A stretch of DNA of 64,000 bases from Dactylonectria macrodidyma (GCA_020744425.1 JAGMUV010000028.1:744001-808000); one strand, 5' to 3'; numbered from the stretch's first letter, positions 33,593-43,502 are shown. Notes: a model not told the origin generated them from the letters alone. A program made the numbers and translations.

Positions 33593-35050
33593 ATGGCAAA
33601 TTCTCCTACCATACACTCGACCTTCTCCGTCACCTCAGGGCATCTCTGCTTTGGCTCCTTGCACAACATCTGGCAAGGTGCCTCTGCGCCCTTACAAGGC
33701 TTCCCCACTGCTCGCCCACAAACAAGCGGCACAGTGATCATCCACCGCATCGATCATAACGTTCCCGCGCTAAATGGAACATGGAACGTCTTCCAGCTTG
33801 TTGGCTCTGAGTCAAACGATACAGCAGCATGGTTTGTGGCCCAGTCGGATGTCGATCCCAAGGAGGAGATCGACAAGATCCTTCGCGTGTCTGGGTCACC
33901 GTATGAAGCTGACCACGGGAGCACAATGAACAACGACGACACTTCTCAAGCGGGAATCTTCGTGATCAATCGTTATGATTGGGGCTATTATGACAGACGG
34001 TTCTACGACGAGATTGGTGAAGGCGAAGAAGAAGGCAAGAATGACGGGCTGGCCAATTCCAACTCTCTGGGTCTTGTCGATCACTCTGATGCGCAAGAAA
34101 TGGTCCACCAGTGGAAAGAGCAACGCCCAAGCGAGCGAGGTAGAGCCAATCATGGAATCTGGCTATATATTCCCCGCGGCGAATACATGTTTGGCCGCTT
34201 TGGATTCGACGATACGCATACTGCAGCACGATCATTCCTGTTCTTCTCGATGTACACGGAGTTCACGCGCACCAGCTTCAAGGGCGCTTCAGGGACTCTG
34301 CGAAGACCAGAGACGCCGCAGGAGAGGTTTGAACGCAGACTGAGTGAAGGGGTTGACTTCTCGGGGATAGAGACGATCTACGACATGCTCTCCGATCGAG
34401 GTGTTTTGCCCGGCCCGGCGCCACCACCACCAGCGTCTGAGCGCCTTGGACCGTACGACTCTAGCGACTACATTCTCAGAGAACAAGATATCGACGCTCT
34501 GCGGCTCTATCTTTACGAGCCAGAGGAACATTTCATCCAAAATGGCATCGATTTCACGGCAGCACGACTGAATAAACCGGTTTATGGGTTCGTTGATCCA
34601 TGGAAACAGCCACTACTCGATCTCTTGAATGAAATGACTCTGAGTTATCTCGAACATTTCGTCCTTCCTCACCTTTGCGGCGATAACATTACAGCCATCG
34701 CTGAAGCATTGTTCCCTAATCACAACGGTGACTTTTACCGCCACTTTACCCAACCGGACAAAAGCCCGGTTCAAGATTTTGACATGTCCTATGTGAGCTC
34801 TAGAATCCGAGGATTTCTTGAGTCCCAGTCTCAGGATAAGTCCAGGGTCTTTGAGGACAAGGCCGTGAGGGGGATTTGTCGAGTTGCAGCCTACATACTC
34901 ACCGAAGTGTTTGAGATGGCCAACAATGCGGCAATTGATGAACGGCGCGACAAGATCCTGCCGTGCGATATTCGTATTGTTGTTTTACTGGATTGGGAAA
35001 TTCTTCGTTTGGTGTCATTCTCAAAGGTCTTTTGGGAAGGGAAAGTTTGA
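33593..35050 (+). CDS. unknown protein with C-terminal H2A-like histone fold
   Basis: The 485-residue product has about 400 residues of unknown function, including an acidic run (DEIGEGEEEGKNDG) and a proline-rich linker (GPAPPPPASERLG). A C-terminal segment aligns without gaps to the H2A histone fold: SSRIRGFLES matches GRIHRLL of helix 1, LTEVFEMANNAAIDERR matches TAEILELAGNAARDNKK of helix 2, and KILPCDIRIVVLLDWEI matches RIIPRHLQLAIRNDEEL. Several acidic-patch positions of H2A (Glu of helix 2, and the D-x-E of helix 3) are kept. The chosen ATG has a strong context (CCACCATGG); an earlier in-frame ATG is at 33560. No introns or stops. A nuclear, chromatin-related role is inferred only from the fold. 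Next to it lies a broken HMG-box gene. Confidence 0.75.
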   Translation: MANSPTIHSTFSVTSGHLCFGSLHNIWQGASAPLQGFPTARPQTSGTVIIHRIDHNVPALNGTWNVFQLVGSESNDTAAWFVAQSDVDPKEEIDKILRVSGSPYEADHGSTMNNDDTSQAGIFVINRYDWGYYDRRFYDEIGEGEEEGKNDGLANSNSLGLVDHSDAQEMVHQWKEQRPSERGRANHGIWLYIPRGEYMFGRFGFDDTHTAARSFLFFSMYTEFTRTSFKGASGTLRRPETPQERFERRLSEGVDFSGIETIYDMLSDRGVLPGPAPPPPASERLGPYDSSDYILREQDIDALRLYLYEPEEHFIQNGIDFTAARLNKPVYGFVDPWKQPLLDLLNEMTLSYLEHFVLPHLCGDNITAIAEALFPNHNGDFYRHFTQPDKSPVQDFDMSYVSSRIRGFLESQSQDKSRVFEDKAVRGICRVAAYILTEVFEMANNAAIDERRDKILPCDIRIVVLLDWEILRLVSFSKVFWEGKV

Positions 35051-35115
35051 GTCTCAACATACGAACACTGGTTAGAAATGAGGAGCTACTCAATGGGAGA
35101 AACTACGGTTCAGTT

Positions 35116-35399
35116 TCAACGTCTCGTATGCTTGTTTGTGCATCCATTTTGCTCTGGCAACTCTTCGAGGTCATTCTTCATCTTCCATTTCAGATAGCGC
35201 TGCCTGTTAGCTGCGACGCTTGCCGCATACGGTGCCCGTGCATCATCGTCGAGGGCCGCGAATCTCTTGGAGTATGCTCGAAACCTCACCAAAAGAAGCA
35301 TCTGGAAACTCGTCGCTAACTTTTGCCGCTGATCGTTGCTAAAAAAAACATATAGGCCGAGAGGCCACTGCCCGCTGCGTCTGCCGCACTGTCAGTCAT
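35116..35399 (-). pseudogene. HMG-box (NHP6/HMGB-like) protein, frameshifted
   Basis: The minus strand reads MTDSAADAAGSGLSAYMFF, matching the start of an NHP6-type HMG box. At a T run the frame shifts to SNDQRQKLATS, then to FPDASFGEVSSIL, then to RFAALDDDARAPYAASVAA and NRQRYLKWK. These four pieces line up in order with one HMG box (LSAYMFF...FGEV...AP.Y...A...RY). At least three frame changes in about 90 bp, so it is dead or badly sequenced. HMG-box proteins bend DNA and assist nucleosome remodelling. Confidence 0.65.
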
Positions 35400-35479
35400 G
35401 TTACACAGGGTAGGCGTTTGGAGAGGAGGGGCATTATCATCCCCGCTTTCTCTGTGATTAAGCCATCGCGGGCTGCTGG

Positions 35480-36165
35480 TCAGAAGCCCGTACCTGAATA
35501 TCGAGAATCTCTCTCCAAGGCCGTAATCTGACCATACTGCTGCCACAAGTCTTCGACCGAGTGACCCGTGACTTCCGTCCAGACTGTTGACGCATCCAAC
35601 GGACGGTTATTTATTGCGTGGATGATGCCCCGGATAGTGCCCTCGCTAAAGCGTTTTTCGACATATTCCAGGAAATAGGCCGCGAAATAATAGCCGTCGT
35701 CCTAGCCGCCGTCTGCGTCCTCATTCCAGAACTCTGACGCCAGACCAGCCCGGATGCGCACCCAGTCGGCGATGCCTTCGATGAAACCTGTCTAGATCTG
35801 ATTGCTCTAGCTATAGGCTACACAGTGGACTATATGATGGGTTATGAGGCCAGTAAACGCTTTGGTCACCGTGGGGCCCTTAAATAGCACTGCAATGTAG
35901 CTGATGGAAAGTTCGATTACTCTGTGGTCCTGGCCCAACTCCCTTCGAGCAGTCTAGCGATTTCAGGCATGTCCGTAAGGACGAGTGTTATCGAGCGTGT
36001 TGGCGGTAGAGAAGGGGGTACAGAGAGGAGCTGGAGGACGTTCTTCGCAGCTGTAGTCATGCAATCTGCAACGTTGAATATATTCAGGAACTGTTTTGTG
36101 CCGCAGTGGTTGAGATCGCGAATCTCAAACCGGAGCTCAGGCAGCTGGAGATCCTAAAGGCGCCT
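35480..36165 (-). pseudogene. plant basic secretory protein (PBSP)-like peptidase, broken
   Basis: The minus-strand translation gives LPELRFEIRDLNHCGTKQF, then LPPTRSITLVLTDMPEI, a frame change near 35945, then LSISYIAVLFKGP, FTGLITHHIVHC, two TAG stops, GFIEGIADWVRIRAGL, another TAG, and GYYFAAYFLEYVEKRF with VWTEVTGHSVEDLW. The order and motifs match fungal proteins of the basic secretory protein family (zincin-like). The zinc motif HExxH reads HHIVH, so the catalytic Glu is gone. The stops fit CAG to TAG. No signal peptide region is readable. Confidence 0.6.
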
Positions 36166-36454
36166 ATCGCACATGTCCCTGCAGGCTCGCGGCGGCTCAT
36201 CCGCGCCGTAAGCCATTGCTAGCAAGCTCTGCATGTAAAGGAGCCAAGCGAATGGGTTGGATGACCACATGAGGTGAATATTCCTTAAACGGACTTGGCG
36301 AGGGAAGGTTTCTAATTTCTTCAGGTGAAGTTTGCCAGGAGTAGTTTGGTAATTCACGATGTTGATGCTGCAAATCTCAAGGCGGCGTGAATGCAGTGCA
36401 GACATTATTACGGGCTGGGCTGTCATCTGCGGGGTCATCCGCCGATCACGCAAT
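36166..36454. other. short spacer between remnants
   Basis: No independent feature; it may include decayed parts of the flanking pseudogenes. Confidence 0.3.
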
Positions 36455-37075
36455 CAAAAGCCCCTGCGATATCCGCATGATATCATTGAGCATGATATTG
36501 CCACTTTCCTAGAACATGAGCTCATCAGAATCAAGACAGAGTACAACTCATCTGTACCCACCGGCCGACAGCTACCTTCCGACTGGTCTGGCAAACAGAA
36601 CATTCAAATTCTTATGAGAATGGCTATTCCGCTTTTAATCTTTGCTGCTTCGATTTGCCAGTTCCTTGCAGATCGGAGATGTTGCAACCCGAACAAGCAA
36701 CTAAGAGAGGTACTCAAGTTTCAAACGGAAAGTCAAGCATCACAGCTGGACGCAACCTACCTACCTATCTTGAACAGGCTGGTCAACGGCTTGTCCACTA
36801 AACGGCAGAATGAAGTGATTGAGCGATTTCGGGGGATCGTTGGCCCTATTGTCATTCTCGCGAGTCCCCTGTCAACAGTTGCGCCGGGAGAGATTCTCGG
36901 CGTTCCCAAAGACGCGATTGACGACCAACTAGACTTGCTGCATTCAGTCCTGAGCATTCCATCATCAGATCAATTGCCAGTAAGGCTCTTGCATCTCTCC
37001 TTCCGTGACTTTTTAGTGGATCCTGAGAAGCAGGGGGGGGGGGGGGGGGGGGGCTCTTTTTGGGTCGATCAGCGC
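36455..37075 (+). pseudogene. NACHT/NLR protein fragment, truncated at both ends
   Basis: The open frame contains HDIIEHDIATFLEHELIRIK, then WSGKQNIQILMRMAIPLLIF, LPILNRLVNGLSTKRQNEV, RFRGIVGPIVILASPLS and LLHLSFRDFLVDPEKQ, then FWVDQ after the G tract. This is the helical region that follows the NACHT ATPase domain in fungal NLR-like (NWD) proteins. The P-loop half and the C-terminal repeats are missing. A run of 21 G (37033-37053) sits inside the coding sequence where the family has a short variable loop. These proteins act in non-self recognition and cell death; this fragment cannot. Confidence 0.7.
37033..37053 (+). repeat. 21-bp G tract
   Basis: Uninterrupted G run inside the NLR remnant. 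Such tracts are unstable in replication; the true length may differ. Confidence 0.9.
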
Positions 37076-37104
37076 TCTCAACAAGTCAAGTCAAGTCAAG
37101 CCAG

Positions 37105-37124
37105 AACCCTAACCCTAACCCTAA
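37105..37124 (-). repeat. interstitial telomere-like repeat (AACCCT x3)
   Basis: Three copies of AACCCT, then AA, equal to TTAGGG repeats on the minus strand, the usual fungal telomere unit. They lie between an AAGTC tandem array and a hAT transposase fragment. Confidence 0.8.
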
Positions 37125-37135
37125 GACAGACCTAG

Positions 37136-37410
37136 ATGTCGAAGACCTCTGGAGTGGTGGGTTCACCATGCCCCTGACTATCCTGTCAAAGATGGTGTTT
37201 GACTTGTTCAGTTGGCTAGCAATAAGCGCTGAGTGTGAACGCGTTTTCTCACACACAAAGAAGGTCATTATAGATGAATGAAACCCCTCATAGAAAAAGA
37301 GGGGGCTGGAGGCATCCTAGATCATACATACATTAATATAATCATCGTCTTTGGGTTCTACTGGATTGGTCCCTATCACCCTGATCATCCTAGCCGTATT
37401 GGATCCATCA
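37136..37410 (+). mobile_element. hAT element 3' fragment (transposase C-terminus and tail)
   Basis: The frame LDVEDLWSGGFTMPLTILSK continues MVFDLFSWLAISAECERVFS and ends IIDE, matching the C-terminal dimerisation region of hAT transposases. It is followed by the dispersed tail repeat (37281-37410) also present at 24850-24987 and 44577-44716. The 5' part of the element is absent; it starts at the telomere-like junction. Confidence 0.7.
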
Positions 37411-38199
37411 AAAGTCTAAATGTTGCCTGGGCTGTGAGGGGGCACGGCCAGCCGCTACGCTTCTATCATAGGCAAGAAATGCCTGTTAGCTAATGTCACT
37501 ATTTTTTTTCGCGGTTTTAATTGGATCAGATCCATGTCCGATACATCCAATGTGCCTTCGCGCACTCAAGGAGATAAATTGGGTGAAATCTTAATCTTTA
37601 TAAAAGCCCATGTCTTAACTCTCTCTCCGTATGCCCTGAACTGATTTTACTATATAATGATGGCTATGGAAGGAGAGACTAGGTCTAGCCAGGTGATTAG
37701 AACATCCCTAACTCGATATTTAATTATAATTGCAAGCGGCTCTCATACTTGAATATCGAAAATTGAGTGTATTACTGCAATAGTAGAGCAAATACACCAC
37801 TTCCAGGCAGCCGCTTTAGAACCAGAGGATGATGTCACGACCCATCCAAGGCCACGGCCACAGCCACATCACGTGCGTTGACGCAGGACCCACATTTCCC
37901 ACCAATCACTAATGGATCACCCAGATCGCTGGATGATCCCGATGATCCAATTCTCCAAGCTCTTGGTTGGCAAGGCTTCCTTGTATGCCCAATGCGACAA
38001 TGCTACGGGACTACCAGTTGTTGTAAAATTGCATTCACAGAAGATGGCTAGTATCTGAAGGACTGACATTCTTCACATTCAATTTTGCATAAATAACTGG
38101 AACAACGAGTTGATCTACTATCCTCCTTGATGCGAAATTTGCTTCCAGCAGTAGTCATCTAACAGGCAGTTCCTTTACCATCAAATTACTGGTGAGAGG
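37411..38199. other. intergenic, no feature seen
   Basis: About 790 bp. One segment (GATGTCACGACCCATCC near 37831) resembles the MITE end at 13879, but no partner end was found. Confidence 0.4.
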
Positions 38200-38460
38200 A
38201 TCAGCAGCGTTGCAAGAATAGGCAGCCCAAGTGCCCACATGCATCTCCCAAATCGTCTGAGCCGTAACAATGCGGCTGTTTTCTGCTGCCGACTCTGTTA
38301 ATGTCTTTGGTAACCGAGAAAAGATAGGGACATTGCCGCGCCTAACCTTAGCTCACGCCCGGTCCCAGTATACATGTAATTTTACGAAGAGTTGCTGATG
38401 GTAAGCGCGGGCCATCTCCCCTGCAGAGAGCTTGATAGTGCAACTCGCCAGTTCCTCACC
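38200..38460 (-). pseudogene. fragment paralogous to the large gene at 7620-10828
   Basis: The minus-strand frame reads GEMARAYHQQLFVKLHVYWD, then a TGA stop, then KTLTESAAENSRIVTAQTIW and EMHVGTWAAY. The large gene has EIARAYNLHIFLKLESFWD and SRIVTAQTIWEIYAEAWTVY at the matching place. The likeness is clear by eye. The stop fits CGA to TGA. Only about 85 residues remain. Confidence 0.75.
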
Positions 38461-38948
38461 GCCCTCATTCCTCCCTGCGCCTTGCATCTTCCATCAAGCC
38501 CAGTCCAACAAGCATACAAGGATGCACCCTGCTCTAGCCTCTCAGACCCCTATTCAAAAAGGAGACGAAACGTTCTGGGGGATTCCTTTAGCTGACAAGA
38601 GAAAGTCTAGACTTGCCACAACCTTGTCGCATCGCCCTGAGACCCACCCTGATGCGGCCAGAGCTCCGGGGACCAATGGCCACGCTAAGACCTACCCCGA
38701 TCCAACCCTTGGCTTACTCCTCCAGGTACGGCTGAGAGCCCAGGAGAACCATTTAATTTAGCTATTCGTAAAAGCTCAGACAAAACAGGTCGGTTTTAGT
38801 TATTGATATATGAAGCCCGTGGTGTTTGGTTTTCACAATTACAATCTCAGTTCACGTCTTTCTGCTGTCTACTCTTAGAAGCCCTATCCACCACCTCCTT
38901 CTTCTGTTCAGCTATCCGGATTACAACACGCCTCGAGACGCATTCGCC
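38461..38948. promoter_or_regulatory. upstream region of the lysozyme-like gene
   Basis: No supported gene. The reading frame of the downstream gene is open from 38826 but without a better start. No specific promoter element is identified. Confidence 0.3.
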
Positions 38949-40186
38949 ATGATACTTCTACCCACCATTATCCCTATCATCGTGGGACTAACGCAGCTGT
39001 CGTTAGCTCGTCAGGCTGACACTCGAATGTACACGGACGAGTGCCGCGAGGTGCATTCGGTGGGTAAAACAACCTGTGCGTATTGCAATTGGACCGGTAT
39101 CCCCCACTGCAACTACACCGCATACTGGGATTCATGCTACGACAACCCGAAGCCAAACCCATGCCGAGCCGATGAAATTATTTCCTACGACTCTAGAAAT
39201 TACGTCTACGACTATGACGATACCTGCGAAAAGGTCTGCCCCGACCAATACTGCACCTCTCACACAAACACATACAAAACAGAGTGCTGCCGCTGTCCGA
39301 AGGGTTATATACCGAGCGTCACGCCGCCGATGTGTCGTGAAAAAAGGGGCAACGGCGTCCCCGTGACATGCGTCGGGTGTGAAGGGGAGGACGAGAAGCT
39401 CGTGGGAAACGACCAGACAGGGTGGGAGTGCCTGCCGAAGAAGAAGGCGCCAGTATGCGACCGCGCCTGCAGAAAGGATACCTGGTGTCCAGCCAACTGG
39501 GTGAAGAAGATTGGCTCGGATGGAAAGACGGTCCAGTCGTGCCAGTGCACTGGCGGCGCATGCAAAGGCAAGGACGCAACCTGCCCTTCTGGGTGTCTCG
39601 GAAGCTATCAGACACCTAAGATGTGCCCGAAGCTCAGCTGCCCAAAGGTGGCAGACAAGGACGCGTGCTTCCCTAGCCAGGAAGGCCTCGATCTTATCAA
39701 GAGCACGCAAAGTCACTGCAGCACCTTCTACAATGCCTGTGATGGAGTGAAAAGAATCGGCAAGTGTTTCCTGTCCAATGGCAGCGATGATGGAGAAATG
39801 AATTCTAACCACAGCGTACAGGATGGCGTCACAACTGCAACTCCCACAAGGACTGCGGCGACCTCACTCTGCCTTTATCTCCCTGCGAATCAGAGAGACT
39901 TCTCAAGTGTGACGTCAAGGAGAGGATGCAGCGGGTCAAGGCTCTGCCCAACTACCGCCGCCTGTCCCTCAATCAGTTCTCCGCTCTGGTCAGCTTGGCA
40001 TACCAACACCCAGCCGCCTTCGACAAGACACGAGCCATCTGGAAGCACATGGATGTCAAGGCCAGTGAGTTTGACTATCGAAAAATCTGCAAGGACATCT
40101 TGACGGCGACATCGGATCACAAGAGCATTAGGCAGAAGGAGTCGAAATTATGCCTTAAAGCGCCTGTTACAAAGATGAGATGCTAG
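38949..40186 (+). pseudogene. secreted Cys-rich protein with lysozyme-like (GH24-type) C-terminus, one frameshift
   Basis: ATG at 38949 gives a signal peptide (MILLPTIIPIIVGLTQLSLA). A Cys-rich part of about 290 residues follows, with many Cys pairs and KETWCP-like spacing (RKDTWCPANWV). Then come CSTFYNACDG and CFLSNGSDDGEM. Between about 39800 and 39835 the frame shifts by one; the new frame reads CNSHKDCGDLTLPLSP and NYRRLSLNQFSALVSLAYQ, ending with a Cys at 40183. The latter part resembles fungal GH24 lysozymes (QFSALVS, late RxxEGxLC-type end). It would be a secreted wall- or bacteria-degrading enzyme. The frameshift leaves the signal peptide out of frame with the lysozyme part; a sequence error is possible. 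Confidence 0.55.
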
Positions 40187-40223
40187 GCTTTGCCACTTCT
40201 TTTTTTATTCGGAATAAAAAACA

Positions 40224-40247
40224 GTTTAATACACATGTGTATTAAAC
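40224..40247. terminator. 24-bp perfect palindrome downstream of the lysozyme-like gene
   Basis: GTTTAATACACA followed directly by TGTGTATTAAAC, 37 bp after the stop codon, overlapping CACGTG at 40246-40251. It could be part of the 3' processing region or a dimer-binding site; calling it a terminator is a guess from position. Confidence 0.35.
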
Positions 40248-41120
40248 ACGTGCCCATCCCTAACTCTTAGTAGCGTTCATGCCAGTTTCCACATTTCTTT
40301 ATTAGTGAACAACCAGAATCAAACGTCCCAAAGTAGATGGATTTAAGCGAGTAACCCAACTCGGGCGGAAAAAATCCGCAGTCCCTCAATAGGTCGGCCG
40401 TTTCCGTGCGTCATTCTAAGTGTTTGAGCCAATCACTTCCGCCCGTGTTAGCTTGGTTTGGAAGAGCTGGCTAGAAACCTCATGGGTGAAGCCCGAGACC
40501 GGATTTGTGGCGATTGGGATGATCATAACGCAACCCGGGCGAACCGATCAGCCAGGTCCTTCATCCCCTCCCTGGTGGGGATGGCCAACTCTCCAAGCAA
40601 GGCCCTCCACGTGTAGACCAGGCCTGCCAGCACATCCGTGAACAGTTGTGCCGGCCGAAGCTGCCCCGACTCCCCGTCGATCCCCAGGACGCCACGAAGT
40701 GCCAGAGGGGGCTTGCAAAGGGATCCCCGTCCAGCCGTTACAGTCAAGCTATCTAATGGTACAACCCCTTTTTTTAACTGCACTTAAATTAGCTGTGTGG
40801 TTGCAGCTTGAGGCTGTTTATGCCACGAGAGTCACTGCTTGCAGTTTTTTTTTTTTTATAGAAATATGTCTGACCCTTTATACTTAGACATATTACCATC
40901 GGTCTCGACCTGCACCTCGTAGCAAGAACCCTTTCACACAGCACATACTAATCTCATTAGACTTTAAATCTTTTTTTTTTTTTAGTTTATTAACCTAAGG
41001 ACCTTATAGCGTTGTTGTTTCCACTATCCTAGTTATATGCATTTCCTAAACTGTAAATCTTCCTCTATTGCCACCGTCACACAGCCATCCCTCTCCTTAA
41101 TCTTAATATTATAACACAAC
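40248..41120. other. unassigned sequence
   Basis: A minus-strand open frame at 40523-40783 (FTDVLAGLVYTWRALLGELA) has a protein-like look but no known family. The rest, including poly-A/T runs (40847-40857, 40972-40984), is non-coding. Confidence 0.3.
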
Positions 41121-41633
41121 CTAAGAAAGGTACTGGCCTAAGAAGCTCTTAAGATAGTCCATCTTACCCAGTAGCACACCCTCCTTTCGTAGAATAGCAT
41201 ACGCCATTAAAAGGTGGAAGAACGCAACGGGTAGCGCATACCCATTAACATAGTTGCGGCTCTGCATCTCGGCCGTCTTATCACCTCCGATTTCCACCTG
41301 CACAGTCTCCTCTGCACGCTTGCTAATAAGCTCCTTGTCGGCCTTGTTAACAATCTCGAGGGCCTGCTCAATGCGGGCCTGCATGGCCTCGAAGGTCTCG
41401 AGGTCTCGTTCCTGAGAGAGAGGCTCCATGCCTGAGGTGCGGGCGACAACCTTCTGGGCTATGTCGGCCACCATGAAGACCTGGAAGCTGAAGGGGAACA
41501 TGTTCTCGTAGAGGCGGGCGGAGGTGAGGATGTCGGCGTTGGAGTGCTCGGCAGCCTTCTTTAGGATGGCCTTGAGGGACTTGAGGGCGTCCCTGGCCAG
41601 GATGATGGAGGAGTCGTAGAGGGTGTAGCTCAT
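41121..41633 (-). CDS. DUF1993 family protein
   Basis: The 170-residue protein matches the DUF1993 family over its full length. It starts MSYTLYDSSIILARDALKSL, has RLYENMFPFSFQVFMVADIA in the middle and ends VAFFHLLMAYAILRKEGVLL, then GKMDYLKSFLG. The family is a helical bundle of DinB-like shape, of unknown biochemical role, common in fungi and bacteria. Start ATG is clear, no introns or stops. It stands alone on the minus strand; the upstream 60 bp is AT-rich. Function should not be guessed. Confidence 0.85.
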   Translation of the reverse strand: MSYTLYDSSIILARDALKSLKAILKKAAEHSNADILTSARLYENMFPFSFQVFMVADIAQKVVARTSGMEPLSQERDLETFEAMQARIEQALEIVNKADKELISKRAEETVQVEIGGDKTAEMQSRNYVNGYALPVAFFHLLMAYAILRKEGVLLGKMDYLKSFLGQYLS

Positions 41634-42049
41634 GGTTGTAGTGCTAGAGTGGGCGTGATTGTGGATTTAGGAGCAGCCGAGTAAGAGAGAGATATTGTTA
41701 ATAATTATGAATTGAGTCTAAGTTAGTGAATTGCGTAATGAGTTTAGAGTAAAATAAGTTATTAATAAGGCGAATCTCTTAAATATATATACGTAGATGC
41801 TGTCCTCCTGTCTTTTTTAGCTTTGACTCTATCTTAAGATCTCCAGAGGATAGAATAACTACTAATCTGTTTATAAGACTGAAAGTAAAGACAAGCCAAT
41901 CTACTTATAATAAAGACGGGCCATTTATCTCCCCGACTTACTCGATGAATATCGTCGCGCCCTTCAATCAACAGCTTACAAATGCGCTTGCGTTGCGCTA
42001 CATGGCACCATTGACAAGCGAGAGAGGATTAGTTAAATTGTCGTATATC

Positions 42050-42150
42050 AAGCCGTGGCCCCACTAGAGCAGCTGCCTTGCCGGCAGTTGCTACTCCCTT
42101 AACAGGCAATGTTCTATTTGTGTATAAGAGCTGCACCACTCAGGAGTCAG
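42050..42150 (+). repeat. dispersed repeat, copy 2
   Basis: Diverged match to 32770-32870 with the same order of short words (CCCCACTA, CAGCTGC, GGCAGTTGCTACT, AACAGGCAATG, CAGTGCATCTTG). Possibly part of an LTR. Confidence 0.4.
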
Positions 42151-43502
42151 TGCATCTTGCCACCATGCTGGCAATCAATTCAATTCCATCAACTTCGCCT
42201 TCGCGTGGCGTTGCGTTGACAGCTTACTCAGCATTTGGCCCGTGGAGGTGATCCACCGCATCTCCAAATTGAATTGATGACGTTGAATTGAAGTGGTTGA
42301 ACCGCATACGCGTGTCGAGATCCCCAACTCGTACTGTGACATAGGCGGCACCGACAGCAAGTCGAAAGCTGTTGGTGACAACCGAGGGTAATCTTTCCGT
42401 CTCTCCTACCAATATTGGATGGGATCCTTGACAAGAGGCTCGTTCTCCGCGTCAGGACTCGAGAGCCAGTGGTCATATTCGTCATGTCTGCATTCAGTGA
42501 CCTTTCCAAGAACATCCGCCTGGCAGCTCGCTCAGAAATCGAAAAAAAAGTCGGGAACTTGTTCCATGGAAAGAGTTTCCAATCATCTGGCAAAGAACCC
42601 AAGTTCGTAAACAGCGTGCTGGTTGAGTTGCTGTCCGAAGTTCGCTGGCGCTTGGTAGGTACGTTGATTTCCATTTTGATTGCAGGAAGTGGATGCAATG
42701 TTTTAGGTGAAGGTTGCTTCGAGGCGCGACTCGGGAAGCGAGACGCGTTTGAGTGCTTTAAGTTCTATCTTGAAGGTCGAAATTTTGATAAAGTCAGTTC
42801 TTTGATCCACTCGCTTGTGGTGCACGTTATGGAGGAGAGATCTTATAAAAAATGTAGTCTGTTATGAGCATGCCTTCTCGGTACTTGTGGCTTCTGTATC
42901 ATTGCATGTCCTGACAGTAATTTTGTAGGGCAGATACTGCGAGGACTAGATCTCTGGTTGTTTAAGTCGAGGTTTGGTCACTACTGAGGGCCCTATGCTG
43001 TACCGGTCCTGATCAATCACCGCCTGGTTACGGTGACTTCGGTAACCCGGCGATTGAAAAATAGTGCATAGTGACGTGCTGGGGGGCTTCCAGGACAGAA
43101 AGAAGAAGATTGATGATGTGAAAGTCAGACTGAAGACAGGCTGCTATTCACCACCTAGTTCAGGTGACTATAAATCGGTTTGTTGTCGATATCCAATCTT
43201 CTGTCCAACGGCGCTCAGAGTGATAAAATCGAACCCAGACATTTCCCAAGTCTCTGCATATCATGCTGACAAGGGGAGAAAAATTTTGCGGGCCGCGCTT
43301 TTCGTGATCTTATCCCCTAATTGTTTACTTCTGGCCGTGTACTCCTTTTTCTTACTGATATGTGGAAAGGAGACATCAGAGACATCCTTTCCTAAAAACA
43401 AGCAGTGCGGTTCCCAACTGTCGGCCAGCTTAAAGTCAAGAAGCTGTTCACTCGGCACACTACTGCGGACGTATTCGTAGTGCCTGATATAAATTGGCTA
43501 AC
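42151..43502. other. unassigned sequence
   Basis: Open frames exist on both strands at 42228-42867 (for example LPDDWKLFPWNKFPTFFSIS on the minus strand) but cannot be assigned, and neither strand shows introns or motifs. The remainder to 43502 has no supported feature. Confidence 0.3.

Noticed and set aside
40523..40783. Minus-strand 86-codon frame containing VYTWRALLGELA
   Set aside because: Protein-like but too short, without a family or supporting neighbours.
42228..42867. Overlapping open frames on both strands
   Set aside because: Neither frame has a recognised motif or start context, so neither could be preferred.
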